From contig NZ_NCVK01000002.1 in NCBI RefSeq assembly GCF_002096845.1, forward strand, positions 1 through 60,125: a DNA stretch of 60,125 nucleotides. The letters run 5' to 3'. The DNA is from Streptococcus mitis (GTDB lineage Bacteria; Bacillota; Bacilli; Lactobacillales; Streptococcaceae). The notes below the pieces were generated by a model. The model was not told the DNA's origin. It ran no database searches and worked only from the letters and a program-made list of their open reading frames with translations. Made by a program: the position numbers and the translations under genes. Below are positions 48,628 through 58,211 of the stretch, piece after piece; position 1 is the stretch's first letter, and the number at the start of each line of letters is the position of its first letter.

Positions 48628-50625
48628 TTACCCAATCACACTTCCGTTTGGTACAGACGGATCAACTGTGAGAAGGGTTAATTTTCCATCATGTTCAGCT
48701 GAGAGGATCATCCCTTGACTGACATATTTCTTCATCATCTTACGAGGTTTGAGGTTAGCAACGATTTGGACTTTCTTGCCGACCAATTCTTGTTCATTTG
48801 GATAGTATTTTGCAATTCCTGAAAGAATTTGACGATCTTCTCCATCACCAGCATCCAAGCGGAATTGAAGCAACTTATCTGAACCTTCTACTTTAGACAC
48901 TTCTTTGACTTCTGCGACACGGATTTCGACCTTGTCAAAGTCTTCAAACTTGATTTCTTCCTTGTTTAGTTTGAGTTCAACTTCGTCTGGGTTCCACTCT
49001 TTTTCGACTGCTGGTTTGTTGCCTTCCATTTGTTCCTTGATATAGGCGATTTCTTCTTCCATATCCAGACGTGGGAAGATTGGTGTTCCTTTGGCAACTA
49101 CCGTTACACCTGCAGGGAAATCAGCCAAGCTCAAGTTTTCAAGGCTCGCTACTTCTTCCAAGCCAAGTTGATTCAAGACTGCACGACTAGTTTCCATCAT
49201 AAACGGCTCAATCAAGTGAGCGACGACACGAAGACTGGCTGCCAAGTGACTCATGACACTTGCCAATTGGTCACGAAGAGCTTCATCCTTGGCCAAGACC
49301 CATGGTGCGGTCTCATCGATGTATTTATTGGTACGAGAGATCAGAGTCCAGACTGCTTCAAGAGCACGTGGGTAGTCAACTGCTTCCATGTGTGTATGGT
49401 AGTCTGCGATTGATTGTTCTGCAACCTCAGCAAGAGCATGATCAAACTCTGTCACGCCCTCTACATAGACTGGAATTTGTCCATCAAAGTACTTGTTAAT
49501 CATAGAAACAGTACGGTTGAGGAGGTTTCCAAGGTCATTAGCCAATTCATAATTGATACGGCCGACATAGTCTTCCGGAGTAAAGGTTCCGTCTGAACCA
49601 ACTGGAAGGCTACGCATGAGGTAGTAACGAAGTGGATCTAGTCCAAAACGCTCTATCAACATTTCAGGATAGACAACATTCCCTTTAGATTTAGACATCT
49701 TTCCGTCTTTCATGACAAACCAACCATGACCAATCAAACGTTCTGGCAATTTGATATCCAACATCATAAGAAGGATTGGCCAGTAGATTGAGTGAAAACG
49801 AAGGATGTCTTTTCCAACCATGTGGAAGACTGTTCCGTTCCAGAACTTGTCAAAGTTAGCGTGTTCGTCTTGATCGTAGCCAAGAGCTGTCACATAGTTG
49901 AGCAGAGCATCAAACCAAACATAGACAACGTGTTTTGGATTGGATGGGACTGGCACACCCCATGTAAAGGTTGTACGAGAAACTGCCAAATCTTCCAAAC
50001 CTGGCTCGATGAAGTTGCGAAGCATTTCATTCAGACGACCATCTGGAGTGATAAATTCAGGATGGGACTTGAAAAATTCGACCAAACGATCTTGGTATTT
50101 GCTGAGGCGAAGGAAGTATGATTCTTCAGATACCCATTCAACCTCGTGACCTGATGGAGCAATACCACCAGTCACATTTCCAGCTTCGTCACGGAAAACT
50201 TCCGCAAGCTGGCTTTCTGTAAAGAATTCTTCATCTGATACTGAGTACCAGCCAGAGTATTCACCCAAATAGATATCATCTTGAACCAGCAAGCGCTCAA
50301 ATACTTGAGCCACTACTTTTTCATGGTAATCATCCGTTGTACGGATGAATTTATCGTATGAGATATCTAGTAATTTCCAGAGTTCTTTGACTCCAACTGC
50401 CATCCCGTCAACATAGGCTTGAGGTGTGATGCCAGCTTCTTCAGCTTTCTGCTGGATTTTCTGACCATGCTCATCAAGACCTGTCAGATAAAAGACATCG
50501 TAGCCCATCAGACGTTTGTAACGTGCTAGGACATCACAGGCGATGGTTGTGTAGGCAGAACCGATGTGAAGTTTCCCAGATGGATAGTAAATCGGCGTTG
50601 TAATATAAAAATTCTTTTCAGACAT
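48628..50625 (-). CDS. metG: Methionyl-tRNA synthetase
   Basis: A 665-residue class I synthetase. HIGH-type motif [24 protein letters not shown] near the start, KMSKS in [13 protein letters not shown] near residue 300, an anticodon-binding helical domain, and a C-terminal tRNA-binding OB-fold ([26 protein letters not shown]) after about 560 that aids dimerisation. The frame opens at 50667, but ATG 50625 ([11 protein letters not shown]) behind AAAGGA is the start. Normal length for a Gram-positive MetG. Confidence 0.97.
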   Translation of the reverse strand: MSEKNFYITTPIYYPSGKLHIGSAYTTIACDVLARYKRLMGYDVFYLTGLDEHGQKIQQKAEEAGITPQAYVDGMAVGVKELWKLLDISYDKFIRTTDDYHEKVVAQVFERLLVQDDIYLGEYSGWYSVSDEEFFTESQLAEVFRDEAGNVTGGIAPSGHEVEWVSEESYFLRLSKYQDRLVEFFKSHPEFITPDGRLNEMLRNFIEPGLEDLAVSRTTFTWGVPVPSNPKHVVYVWFDALLNYVTALGYDQDEHANFDKFWNGTVFHMVGKDILRFHSIYWPILLMMLDIKLPERLIGHGWFVMKDGKMSKSKGNVVYPEMLIERFGLDPLRYYLMRSLPVGSDGTFTPEDYVGRINYELANDLGNLLNRTVSMINKYFDGQIPVYVEGVTEFDHALAEVAEQSIADYHTHMEAVDYPRALEAVWTLISRTNKYIDETAPWVLAKDEALRDQLASVMSHLAASLRVVAHLIEPFMMETSRAVLNQLGLEEVASLENLSLADFPAGVTVVAKGTPIFPRLDMEEEIAYIKEQMEGNKPAVEKEWNPDEVELKLNKEEIKFEDFDKVEIRVAEVKEVSKVEGSDKLLQFRLDAGDGEDRQILSGIAKYYPNEQELVGKKVQIVANLKPRKMMKKYVSQGMILSAEHDGKLTLLTVDPSVPNGSVIG

Positions 50626-50717
50626 AATTTTTCCTTTCCAGGCAAATGAAACCTGTTTTTCTAACACTTCATTATATCACATTTTTAAGGATTTTCGATA
50701 GGGAAATCTATACAAAA

Positions 50718-50743
50718 ACAAGATAGACGAGTGTCCATCTTGT
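50718..50743 (-). terminator. Terminator of the ABC exporter operon
   Basis: AACAAGATAGAC (50718-50729) pairs with GTCCATCTTGTT (50732-50743), one mismatch. TTTTTG follows on the minus strand just after the permease stop. Confidence 0.8.
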
Positions 50744-50748
50744 TGATC

Positions 50749-52008
50749 TTATTCATAACGAAGAGCTTCAATTGGATCAAGCTTCGAGGCCTTGTTGGCT
50801 GGCAAGACCCCAAAAACTATACCCACGCTAGCCGAAACTGCAAGACTAAATAGGGCAACCGGGATTGACACTCCTACTTCTATACCTGCAATCAAACCTT
50901 GCAGTAACAAACCTGCTAAGGCAGTTAAACCACTTGCAATTGTCAAGCCAATCAAGCCACCTAACAAGGTCAAAATCATGGATTCAATCAAAAACTGGAT
51001 TAAAATATTAGCACGTGTCGCACCCAAAGCCTTACGAAGACCAATCTCACGGGTACGCTCTGTCACCGAAACTAGCATAATGTTCATAACACCAGTTCCT
51101 CCAACAAAGAGAGAAATTCCTGCAATGGCGCTAATAACCGTCGTCATAAAACTAAACGATTGTTGAACTTCTGCAAATACAGCTGACTCATCTGCTACTT
51201 GATATTCTCCCTGTTGCAAGCCAGCAAGCTCTGTCATTTTTCGTGCTAATTCTGGACCCAAAGTTTGAGTTAAGCTTGTGTCATTCACTCGAAAGACAAT
51301 ATTAGCAATTTCATCTACATTAAAATTCGCAGCAAGGGAGATATTTGTGGTAATAGGCAAGCCACCAAGACCATACATTTTTGAATTTTTAGATTCTGGG
51401 CTAGTATAAACACCAATGACTCGATAACTAAAACCATTGACTTCCACAACCTTGTTAATAGCCTCTTGAGGAGATCCAAATAGACTAATGGATAATTCTT
51501 CATCAAGCAAAATGACACTTGCAAATTCTTTGAAATCTTGTTCTCTCAGACTACGACCTGCAAGAATTTCATTGTTAACAGCCTCCATATAAGTTCTGTT
51601 ACCACCTGTCAAATTGGCATTTTCAACCTTTTTATCTTTATAAGTCAAGATGGCGTTCGTTGAGTTGGTTACATAGTAATTATCCACTCCCTTCAGTTTG
51701 GCTGCCTCCTTGACCCAAGATTCTTGCGGTTTTGGTGGTTCAACATGAACTTCCTCTTCTTTTCCAGAAACCGTAAAAGCTGATTGTTTCTGAGTAAAAG
51801 ATCCATCTTTACTTTTTTTAGAAGAGAAAAAGACACTGATATTTTTTTGAGATCTGGTCATATTTTTATTGAGCTGTCGAGACATAGAATCACCCAGAGC
51901 CATAATCACAACAACCGATGAAACACCGATAATAATCCCAATCATGGTAAGCAAAGAACGCATCTTGTGAGCCATAATAGATGAAAAGGCAAATTTCAGA
52001 TTCTGCAT
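50749..52008 (-). CDS. MacB/FtsX-type ABC exporter permease
   Basis: A 419-residue permease with the MacB layout: helix 1 (SLLTMIGIIIGVSSVVVIMAL) near residues 17-38, a large extracellular domain to about 285, then three helices (ISLFVGGTGVMNIMLVSVTERTREIGLRKALGATRANIL is diagnostic) ending KASKLDPIEALRYE. With the ATPase and membrane-fusion protein it forms a tripartite exporter. The pneumococcal counterpart (SP_0785-0787 by my recollection) responds to and protects against antimicrobial peptides such as LL-37. Confidence 0.92.
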   Translation of the reverse strand: MQNLKFAFSSIMAHKMRSLLTMIGIIIGVSSVVVIMALGDSMSRQLNKNMTRSQKNISVFFSSKKSKDGSFTQKQSAFTVSGKEEEVHVEPPKPQESWVKEAAKLKGVDNYYVTNSTNAILTYKDKKVENANLTGGNRTYMEAVNNEILAGRSLREQDFKEFASVILLDEELSISLFGSPQEAINKVVEVNGFSYRVIGVYTSPESKNSKMYGLGGLPITTNISLAANFNVDEIANIVFRVNDTSLTQTLGPELARKMTELAGLQQGEYQVADESAVFAEVQQSFSFMTTVISAIAGISLFVGGTGVMNIMLVSVTERTREIGLRKALGATRANILIQFLIESMILTLLGGLIGLTIASGLTALAGLLLQGLIAGIEVGVSIPVALFSLAVSASVGIVFGVLPANKASKLDPIEALRYE

Positions 52009-52009
52009 C

Positions 52010-52711
52010 TTAGTTTTCCTCCTTTTCTAACTGAGCACTATCAGACGAAATGACTCCATCTCGAATGACAATCTGGCGTTTAGCATACGCAGCTATTTCA
52101 GGTTCATGCGTTACCATGATAATGGTTTTTCCTTCTTTGTTCAAGTCAACCAATAGTTGCATAATTTGATTCCCTGTTTTAGTATCCAAGGCTCCTGTCG
52201 GTTCATCCGCTAGGATGATAGAAGGATTGTTTACCAAGGCACGCGCGATAGCCACACGTTGCTTTTGACCACCAGATAATTCAGAGGGCAAATGGTGACT
52301 ACGTTCTGTCAATTCAACCTTATCTAGATATTCCTCAGCTAACTTGCGCCGTTTTGAAGCCGAAACTCCCGCGTAAATCAAGGGCAATTCTACATTTTGC
52401 AGAGCATTGAGTTTAGATAGAAGAAAGAACTGCTGAAAGACAAAACCGATTTGTTGATTGCGGACCTTGGCTAGTTGTTTTTCACCAAGTCCAGCTACTT
52501 CTTGCCCTTCAAGATAATATTCTCCACTGGTTGGTGTATCCAACATGCCAATCGTATTCATGAGAGTGGACTTACCCGAACCAGATGGTCCCATGATGGC
52601 AACAAATTCACCCTCATTCACTTCTAGGTTGATATTTTTGAGAACCTGCAGTTCTTGGTCACCGTTACGGTAGCTTCTGCAGATATTTTTTAGACTAATT
52701 AGTTGCTTCAT
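52010..52711 (-). CDS. MacB-type ABC exporter ATP-binding protein
   Basis: A 233-residue ATPase of the LolD/MacB group: Walker A IMGPSGSGKSTLMNTIGMLDTP, Q-loop GFVFQQFFLLSKLNALQNVELPLIYAG, signature LSGGQKQRVAIARALVNNP, Walker B IILADEPTGALDTKTG and H-loop IIMVTHEPEIAAYA. The start lies 17 bases inside the end of the membrane-fusion gene, and the stop is one base before the permease start, so the three are tightly coupled. Confidence 0.94.
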   Translation of the reverse strand: MKQLISLKNICRSYRNGDQELQVLKNINLEVNEGEFVAIMGPSGSGKSTLMNTIGMLDTPTSGEYYLEGQEVAGLGEKQLAKVRNQQIGFVFQQFFLLSKLNALQNVELPLIYAGVSASKRRKLAEEYLDKVELTERSHHLPSELSGGQKQRVAIARALVNNPSIILADEPTGALDTKTGNQIMQLLVDLNKEGKTIIMVTHEPEIAAYAKRQIVIRDGVISSDSAQLEKEEN

Positions 52712-53900
52712 CAGCCTTCACCTCTTTTCCTTCCTCTAGAGAAGACGTTGGGTTACTGATGACCTTGACTCCATTTGTCAGACCTGAAGTGATTTCTTGG
52801 TTGTCTGCATCAGCATTGCCCAAACCAACTTCCACTTTCTTGGCCTTTTTCTGCTCGTCAAGCACCCAGACATAGTTCTTATCATTTTCAGTCACAACAC
52901 TTGTTAGAGGAACCAAAATGGCTTTACTCTTATTCTTGACCTCAACACTTACTGAGAATCCTTGTTTCAAATCACCGATTTCACTTGTAACATCGATGGT
53001 ATATGGATATTTAGAACCAGAATTACCACCTGCTGCGGCAGTAGCTGCACTTGCTGCTTCACCATTGTTTTTAGGGTAGTCAGAAATGTAGCTAATCTTA
53101 CCAGTCCAGCTCTTATCTTGGTAAACTTTAGAAGTAAAGGTTACTTCTTGTCCTACAGAGAGGTTGGCAAGGTTATATTCAGATAGTTCACCCTTAACTT
53201 GCAAGTTTTCATTGCTAACGACATGAACTACCACCTGGCTAGCTCCAGTTGGAGATTTAGAAACATTACGGTTGACTTCGACCACAGTTCCCTCTAAGGT
53301 ACTGAGAACCGTCATTGCATCCAACTGACTTTTAGCCTTGCTTAATTGCGCTGCTGCATCTGCACGAGCATCACGAGCATCACCCAGTTGTGCATCAATA
53401 GATGAAACTGAATTTCCTGAGACTGGAGCTGGAGCTTGCGCTGCAACACCTTCTCCTCCTGCTGGCGCTGGTAACTGTGGAGCCGGAGCTGAAGCGACTT
53501 CATTTCGTGCTTGATTGAGTTCGTTGATATGACGATCTGCCTTAGCTACTGCTCGACTAGCTGAATCATAAGCCGCCTGGGCTTCTGAACTACTATACTT
53601 GACTAAAGCCTGCCCTTCGCTGACCTTATCACCCACAGAAACAAGGATTTCATCTAAATCTCCCTTACTAGCATCAAAATAAACATATTGTTCATTTTTT
53701 GCTGTTACTGTCCCTGACAATAAGACAGAAGATGCCACGCTTCCTTCCTTAGCAACAACAAGATGAGTAGCTTCATCTTTTACAGCAGTATGAGAAGGTT
53801 GTCTAAAGAGCAAAATCCCCCCAGCACCTAATACAACTACACTGGCAGCACCGATTGCTGCATACAATTGCCACTTTTTAGCTTTACCATTCTTTTTCAT
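52695..53900 (-). CDS. Membrane-fusion (adaptor) protein of the ABC exporter
   Basis: A protein of about 401 residues with an N-terminal signal anchor (LYAAIGAASVVVLGAGGILLF), split biotinyl-lipoyl/barrel-sandwich halves (LDEILVSVGDKVSEGQALVKY and LSTLEGTVVEVNRNV), a coiled-coil hairpin (AYDSASRAVAKADRHINELNQA ... DARADAAAQLSKAKSQL) interrupted by a low-complexity Pro/Ala insert (APAPQLPAPAGGEG), and beta-barrel and membrane-proximal domains. RND/YknX-type adaptor. ATG 53900 (MKKNGKAKK) behind AAAGGAG is the start, although the frame opens at 53945. It is the first gene of the exporter operon. Confidence 0.9.
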   Translation of the reverse strand: MKKNGKAKKWQLYAAIGAASVVVLGAGGILLFRQPSHTAVKDEATHLVVAKEGSVASSVLLSGTVTAKNEQYVYFDASKGDLDEILVSVGDKVSEGQALVKYSSSEAQAAYDSASRAVAKADRHINELNQARNEVASAPAPQLPAPAGGEGVAAQAPAPVSGNSVSSIDAQLGDARDARADAAAQLSKAKSQLDAMTVLSTLEGTVVEVNRNVSKSPTGASQVVVHVVSNENLQVKGELSEYNLANLSVGQEVTFTSKVYQDKSWTGKISYISDYPKNNGEAASAATAAAGGNSGSKYPYTIDVTSEIGDLKQGFSVSVEVKNKSKAILVPLTSVVTENDKNYVWVLDEQKKAKKVEVGLGNADADNQEITSGLTNGVKVISNPTSSLEEGKEVKADEATN

Positions 53901-53936
53901 AATGAAACTCCTTTTTGATTTAAAGTTCTTAACAAT

Positions 53937-53997
53937 ATTATACAAAAATTATCAATTTGAAACAATAACATTTCAGAACGAAATAATGACATTTCAG
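53937..53997 (-). promoter_or_regulatory. Promoter and direct-repeat operator of the ABC exporter operon
   Basis: On the minus strand TTGTTT (53965-53960), 17 bp and TATAAT (53942-53937) precede the adaptor gene. Just upstream, the motif CTGAAATGT occurs twice at 53997-53989 and 53976-53968, 21 bp apart. Direct repeats two helical turns apart abutting the -35 resemble a response-regulator or activator site. Confidence 0.6.
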
Positions 53998-54109
53998 GAT
54001 TTAATTATTGTTCGGAATTCATTTTACAATCATTGTACTAGTTATATCATACACTTTATTTTTCTTTTTTGCAAGCCTTTTCTTGAATTTTTTTGTACGT
54101 AGCAGATTT

Positions 54110-54138
54110 TTGCAATCAAATCAAAAAAAAGATAGAAT
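54110..54138 (+). promoter_or_regulatory. Promoter of gor
   Basis: TTGCAA (54110-54115), a 17-bp spacer and TAGAAT (54133-54138) lie about 55 bases upstream of the gor start. Confidence 0.55.
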
Positions 54139-54192
54139 ATGACTATCAAAAAATGACACTCGACTATTTAAAAGAGTACAAAGGAGTTTTCA

Positions 54193-55539
54193 ATGAGAGA
54201 ATACGATATCATCGCTATCGGTGGAGGTAGCGGAGGAATTGCTACCATGAACCGTGCTGGTGAACACGGAGCTAAAGCAGCCGTTATTGAGGAAAAGAAA
54301 CTAGGTGGAACCTGTGTCAATGTCGGCTGTGTTCCTAAAAAAATCATGTGGTACGGGGCGCAAATCGCTGAGACTTTCCATCAATTTGGAGAAGACTACG
54401 GCTTTAAGACTACTAATCTTAACTTTGACTTTGCAACCCTACGTCGCAATCGTGAAGCCTACATTGATCGCGCTCGTTCTTCTTATGATGGCAGTTTTAA
54501 ACGTAACGGTGTAGACTTGATTGAAGGCCATGCTGAATTTGTAGATTCTCATACTGTCAGCGTAAATGGTGAACTGATTCGTGCTAAACATATCGTGATT
54601 GCTACTGGTGCCCATCCAAGTATTCCAAATATTCCTGGTGCTGAGCTAGGTGGCTCTTCTGATGATGTATTTGCCTGGGAAGAACTTCCAGAGTCAGTCG
54701 CTATTCTAGGCGCTGGTTATATCGCCGTTGAATTGGCTGGCGTGCTCCACACTTTTGGTGTCAAGACAAACCTCTTTGTTCGCCGTGATCGCCCTTTACG
54801 TGGTTTTGATTCTTACATCGTTGAAGGTTTGGTCAAGGAAATGGAAAGAACAAACTTGCCACTTCATACTCACAAAGTCCCTGTCAAGTTAGAAAAAACT
54901 GCTGAAGGCATTACCATTCATTTCGAAGATGGTACTAGTCACACAGCTAGCCAAGTTATCTGGGCTACGGGCCGCCGTCCAAACGTTAAGGGATTGCAAC
55001 TTGAAAAAGCTGGAGTAACTCTGAACGAACGTGGCTTTATCCAAGTTGATGAATACCAAAATACTGTTGTTGAAGGAATCTACGCTCTAGGTGATGTAAC
55101 AGGTGAAAAAGAACTGACTCCAGTTGCTATCAAGGCTGGGCGTACCCTATCTGAACGTCTCTTTAACGGCAAAACAACTGCTAAAATGGATTACTCAACT
55201 ATTCCAACCGTTGTCTTTTCACACCCTGCTATCGGAACGGTTGGATTGACAGAAGAGCAAGCTATCAAAGAATATGGTCAAGACCAAATCAAGGTTTACA
55301 AATCAAGCTTTGCATCTATGTACTCTGCCGTTACTAGTAATAGACAAGAATCCCGTTTCAAATTGATAACAGCTGGTTCAGAAGAAAAAGTTGTCGGACT
55401 TCATGGAATTGGCTACGGCGTTGATGAAATGATTCAGGGATTTGCCGTTGCTATCAAAATGGGAGCAACCAAGGCTGACTTTGACACAACTGTTGCGATT
55501 CACCCAACTGCATCTGAAGAATTTGTAACCATGCGTTAA
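54193..55539 (+). CDS. gor: Glutathione-disulfide reductase
   Basis: A 448-residue NADPH-dependent flavoenzyme keeping glutathione reduced. The FAD motif [19 protein letters not shown], redox pair [13 protein letters not shown] (Cys-x4-Cys near residue 41), NADPH motif [19 protein letters not shown], Arg-type NADPH pocket ([12 protein letters not shown]) and C-terminal [12 protein letters not shown] with HPTASEE are present. Normal length. AAAGGAG is 7 bases before ATG 54193. Terminator after the stop. Confidence 0.96.
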   Translation: MREYDIIAIGGGSGGIATMNRAGEHGAKAAVIEEKKLGGTCVNVGCVPKKIMWYGAQIAETFHQFGEDYGFKTTNLNFDFATLRRNREAYIDRARSSYDGSFKRNGVDLIEGHAEFVDSHTVSVNGELIRAKHIVIATGAHPSIPNIPGAELGGSSDDVFAWEELPESVAILGAGYIAVELAGVLHTFGVKTNLFVRRDRPLRGFDSYIVEGLVKEMERTNLPLHTHKVPVKLEKTAEGITIHFEDGTSHTASQVIWATGRRPNVKGLQLEKAGVTLNERGFIQVDEYQNTVVEGIYALGDVTGEKELTPVAIKAGRTLSERLFNGKTTAKMDYSTIPTVVFSHPAIGTVGLTEEQAIKEYGQDQIKVYKSSFASMYSAVTSNRQESRFKLITAGSEEKVVGLHGIGYGVDEMIQGFAVAIKMGATKADFDTTVAIHPTASEEFVTMR

Positions 55540-55549
55540 TCGAAATAAA

Positions 55550-55583
55550 AGAAGCTGATACAAATGTGTCTGCTTCTTTTTTG
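55550..55583 (+). terminator. Terminator after gor
   Basis: AGAAGC (55550-55555) pairs with GCTTCT (55572-55577), with an inner ACA/TGT pair, followed by TTTTT. Confidence 0.8.
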
Positions 55584-55674
55584 ATGTTTTACGAATCAAC
55601 AAAACAATTACCCACCTTAACCAGTAAGCAAAATCGGCCGTTACAGTTTTTGTTACCTTGTTTTTAAAAATTGG

Positions 55675-55735
55675 TTGACAATGATTCCTCTATGAGTATA
55701 ATAGTTACTATATATTAGAAAAGAGGTTAACTATT
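55675..55735 (+). promoter_or_regulatory. bioY promoter with BirA-type operator
   Basis: TTGACA (55675-55680), a 16-bp spacer and TATAAT (55697-55702). AATAGTTA (55700-55707) and TAACTATT (55728-55735) form a perfect 8-bp inverted repeat with a 20-base spacer, overlapping the -10, the ribosome site (AGAGG) and the base before the TTG start. Its GTTA/TAAC half-sites and position fit a biotin-repressor (BirA) box. Confidence 0.65.
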
Positions 55736-56272
55736 TTGAAAAAAGCTCACGTTTATGCTATCCCTGCTATTGGGGCTGCTCTCATTGCTGTTTTGGCACA
55801 AATCAGTCTTCCAATTGGACCTGTTCCCTTCACTCTGCAGAACTTTGCAATCGGCTTGATTGCTACTGTCTTTAGACCGAGAGAGGCTGTACTTTCTGTT
55901 GGACTCTATCTTCTTCTAGGCGCCATCGGTCTTCCTGTTTTTGCAGGAGGTGGAGCTGGATTGCAGGCTTTGGTTGGTCCTACTGCAGGTTATCTTTGGT
56001 TTTATCTTGTATACTCTGGACTTACTTCTTCCCTAACTAACAGCGAGAGTGGTATTGTCAAGATTTTTCTTGCAAACCTCTTGGGTGATGCCCTTGTCTT
56101 TGTCGGCGGGATTCTCAGCTTGCATTTCCTAGCTGGAATGGCATTTGAAAAAGCTCTTGTTGTTGGAGTCATTCCCTTTATCATTCCAGACCTTGGTAAA
56201 CTTCTGGCTATTAGTTTTATTAGCCGTCCACTACTTCAACGCCTTAAAAATCAGGCTTACTTTGCTAACTAA
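55736..56272 (+). CDS. bioY: BioY biotin transporter S component
   Basis: A 178-residue membrane protein of the ECF transporter family with about six helices. PIGPVPFTLQNFAIGLIATVFRPREAV and FAGGGAGLQALVGPTAGYLWFYL are the BioY signatures. It binds biotin and normally works with a shared EcfA/EcfT energising module encoded elsewhere. The start codon is TTG at 55736, 9 bases after AGAGG. A BirA-type operator covers its promoter, and a terminator follows. Confidence 0.94.
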   Translation: MKKAHVYAIPAIGAALIAVLAQISLPIGPVPFTLQNFAIGLIATVFRPREAVLSVGLYLLLGAIGLPVFAGGGAGLQALVGPTAGYLWFYLVYSGLTSSLTNSESGIVKIFLANLLGDALVFVGGILSLHFLAGMAFEKALVVGVIPFIIPDLGKLLAISFISRPLLQRLKNQAYFAN

Positions 56273-56308
56273 AAAGGATATCGAGTTGTCATGACTCAGT
56301 ATCCTTTT
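56272..56308. terminator. Terminator after bioY
   Basis: AAAAGGATA (56272-56280) pairs with TATCCTTTT (56300-56308), starting at the last base of the bioY stop. Confidence 0.75.
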
Positions 56309-56326
56309 CTTTCATTTTGAAAACTT

Positions 56327-56477
56327 ATACTCAATGAAAATCAAAGAGCAAACTAGGAAACTAGCCGCAGGTTGCTCAAAACACTGTTTTGAGGTTGTGG
56401 ATAGAACTGACGAAGTCAGTAACCATACATACGGCAAGGCAACGCTGACGCGGTTTGAAGAGATTTTCGAAGAGTAT
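56327..56477. repeat. BOX element, boxA-boxB-boxC type
   Basis: A 151-bp unit from ATACTCAATG to GAGTAT with boxC, boxB (AAACACTGTTTTG hairpin and TGACGAAGTCA) and boxA (GGCAACGCTGACG). The last base is shared with the stop codon of the YdbC/PC4 gene. Confidence 0.9.
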
Positions 56478-56692
56478 TAGTTTCCTTTAAAGGCATCCAC
56501 CATGGTTTGAAATTCTTCATTGGAGAGAGTAATCCCTTTGCCCATTTTAGTATGATCTGGACTCCAAGCACGAATATCAAACTTTGCAGGAGCACCATTA
56601 AAGCTCACACGGTTGATTTCCTTAGTCCAACCTTTTTCGTTTTCAGAAAGAGTCAACAAGTGCTCTTCGATTTTAAATGTAAATTCTGCCAT
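56477..56692 (-). CDS. YdbC/PC4-family single-stranded DNA-binding protein
   Basis: A 71-residue protein with the PC4-like fold of the YdbC family: MAEFTFKIEEHLLTLSENEKGWTKEINRVSFNG, then KFDIRAWSPDHTKMGKGITLSNEEF. Homologues bind single-stranded DNA as dimers and may assist transcription or repair. AAAAAAGGAG precedes ATG. The stop codon's final A is the first base of the adjoining BOX element. Confidence 0.88.
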   Translation of the reverse strand: MAEFTFKIEEHLLTLSENEKGWTKEINRVSFNGAPAKFDIRAWSPDHTKMGKGITLSNEEFQTMVDAFKGN

Positions 56693-56790
56693 TTTCTTCT
56701 CCTTTTTTAGCTTTCATTTGATTATTCGTAAAATCTTGTAGATTTTAGGAAAATTTTATATAATATTGATATAAAAGAAGGGAGGCCAAT

Positions 56791-57111
56791 ATGAGACATA
56801 AATTCCAGCAAGTTCTAGATAAAATACATGACTTTTTAAATGGACATGAAGAACCAGACCATACTGAAAGCAACTCCCTTACAGCCACTATTGAAGAGGC
56901 TATCCAGAAACAAACTGCTGTTCACCTTATCTTGTCTGAGACAAGTTTTACAGGTGACATCATCAAATACGATCAACAAGGCCAGCAAATTATCGTGAAA
57001 AATTTTGCCAAAAATGTGAGCCGTATTATCCGCATAAGCGATATTCAACGCCTGCGATTTGTCCCTTCAACTGTCCAGACAGCTCAAAAAAATAGATTTA
57101 AGAAAGAGTGA
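56791..57111 (+). CDS. Conserved hypothetical protein
   Basis: A 106-residue soluble protein: N-terminal amphipathic helix (RHKFQQVLDKIHDFLNGHEE), then a beta-rich part (AVHLILSETSFTGDIIKYDQQGQQIIVKNF ... IIRISDIQRLRFVP) resembling small SH3/Sm-like barrels. Family unknown to me. A strong GGGAGG site precedes ATG and a bidirectional terminator overlaps its end. Divergent from the YdbC gene. Confidence 0.65.
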   Translation: MRHKFQQVLDKIHDFLNGHEEPDHTESNSLTATIEEAIQKQTAVHLILSETSFTGDIIKYDQQGQQIIVKNFAKNVSRIIRISDIQRLRFVPSTVQTAQKNRFKKE

Positions 57112-57139
57112 GATGTAGTTACTTCATCCCACTCTTTTT
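57103..57139. terminator. Bidirectional terminator between convergent genes
   Basis: AAAGAGTG (57103-57110) pairs with CACTCTTT (57130-57137), with inner GATG/CATC pairing and T runs on both sides. It overlaps the last codons of the upstream gene. Confidence 0.85.
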
Positions 57140-57141
57140 TC

Positions 57142-57480
57142 TTAGCGAACTTGTTCAAAATGTAAATGAACCGCGATATGATCTCCATAACCACTTCTTT
57201 CCAAGTCACGTTGCAGACGATAGGAAATGTAGTGTTCTGCAATGGTAATGTAACCTGCACCCAGTAGACGATGTTCAACCATAGACTGAATCATGCTGAT
57301 AGTAGCACGTTCCACCTTGGCCTCTTCCAAATCCAAAACCACTTTCTTAGTGACTTGTGCAAGGTTTTGACGCAAATCATCTGTCAATACATAGACAGTC
57401 TGAGCTGCCTTTAAGATAGCTTGGTAAATCTTATCTGGATTAAATTCAGCAATTTCTCCATCACGTTTGATTACTTGCAT
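57142..57480 (-). CDS. Stand-alone ATP-cone domain protein
   Basis: A 112-residue protein consisting essentially of an ATP-cone: MQVIKRDGEIAEFNPDKIYQAILKAAQ, then VDLEEAKVERATISMIQSMVEHRLLG and AEHYISYRLQRDLERSG. ATP-cones sense ATP/dATP at the N-terminus of ribonucleotide reductases and in NrdR. Here there is no zinc finger or reductase domain, so a regulatory partner role is possible but unproven. It follows trmD by 11 bases. Confidence 0.83.
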   Translation of the reverse strand: MQVIKRDGEIAEFNPDKIYQAILKAAQTVYVLTDDLRQNLAQVTKKVVLDLEEAKVERATISMIQSMVEHRLLGAGYITIAEHYISYRLQRDLERSGYGDHIAVHLHFEQVR

Positions 57481-57491
57481 AGGTTTCTCCT

Positions 57492-58211
57492 TTATTCTTT
57501 GTTTTCTTTGATTTCTGCCAGCATTTTTTCTTCTTCTGCTGTCAGTTGATAATGTTCAAGCAAATCCGGTCTGCGTTCATAGGTTTTCTTTAAACTCTCA
57601 TACAGGCGCCACTGACGAATCTTTTCATGATGCCCGCTCATCAGAACATCTGGGACAACCATGCCTCGATAATCATAGGGACGTGTGTACTGAGGATATT
57701 CAAGAAGGCCTGAAGAAAAACTATCATCTTGGTGGCTAGACTCCTTTCCAATCACTTCTGGAATCAGGCGTACCGTAGCATCAATCATGGTCATAGCCGC
57801 CAACTCTCCACCAGTCAAGACATAGTCGCCCAGGGAAATCTCATCTGTCACCAAGGTCTTAATGCGCTCATCATAACCCTCGTAGTGCCCACAGATAAAG
57901 ATTAGTTCTTCCTCTTGAGCCAAATCTTCAGCATAAGTCTGATCAAATTTCTTCCCTGCAGGATCGAGGAGAATCACTCTCGGATTTTTCTTTTCAATAG
58001 CGTCAAAGGCATCGAAAATAGGTTGGACTCGGAGCAACATCCCCTGACCGCCTCCGTAGGGCTCATCATCAACATGGCGGGCCTTTTCAGCATTTTCTCG
58101 AAAATTATGATACTGGATATCCAAGAGCCCTTTTTCTCGAGCCTTTCCAACGATTGAGTGCTCCAGTGGAGAAAACATCTCTGGAAAAAGGGTTAAAATA
58201 TCAATCTTCAT
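57492..58211 (-). CDS. trmD: tRNA (guanine-37-N1)-methyltransferase
   Basis: A 239-residue SPOUT-family enzyme methylating G37 of tRNAs reading CNN/GNN codons, which prevents frameshifting. [49 protein letters not shown], the SAM knot [17 protein letters not shown] and [23 protein letters not shown] are typical. The start overlaps the end of rimM by 11 bases, the usual rimM-trmD coupling. Confidence 0.98.
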   Translation of the reverse strand: MKIDILTLFPEMFSPLEHSIVGKAREKGLLDIQYHNFRENAEKARHVDDEPYGGGQGMLLRVQPIFDAFDAIEKKNPRVILLDPAGKKFDQTYAEDLAQEEELIFICGHYEGYDERIKTLVTDEISLGDYVLTGGELAAMTMIDATVRLIPEVIGKESSHQDDSFSSGLLEYPQYTRPYDYRGMVVPDVLMSGHHEKIRQWRLYESLKKTYERRPDLLEHYQLTAEEEKMLAEIKENKE

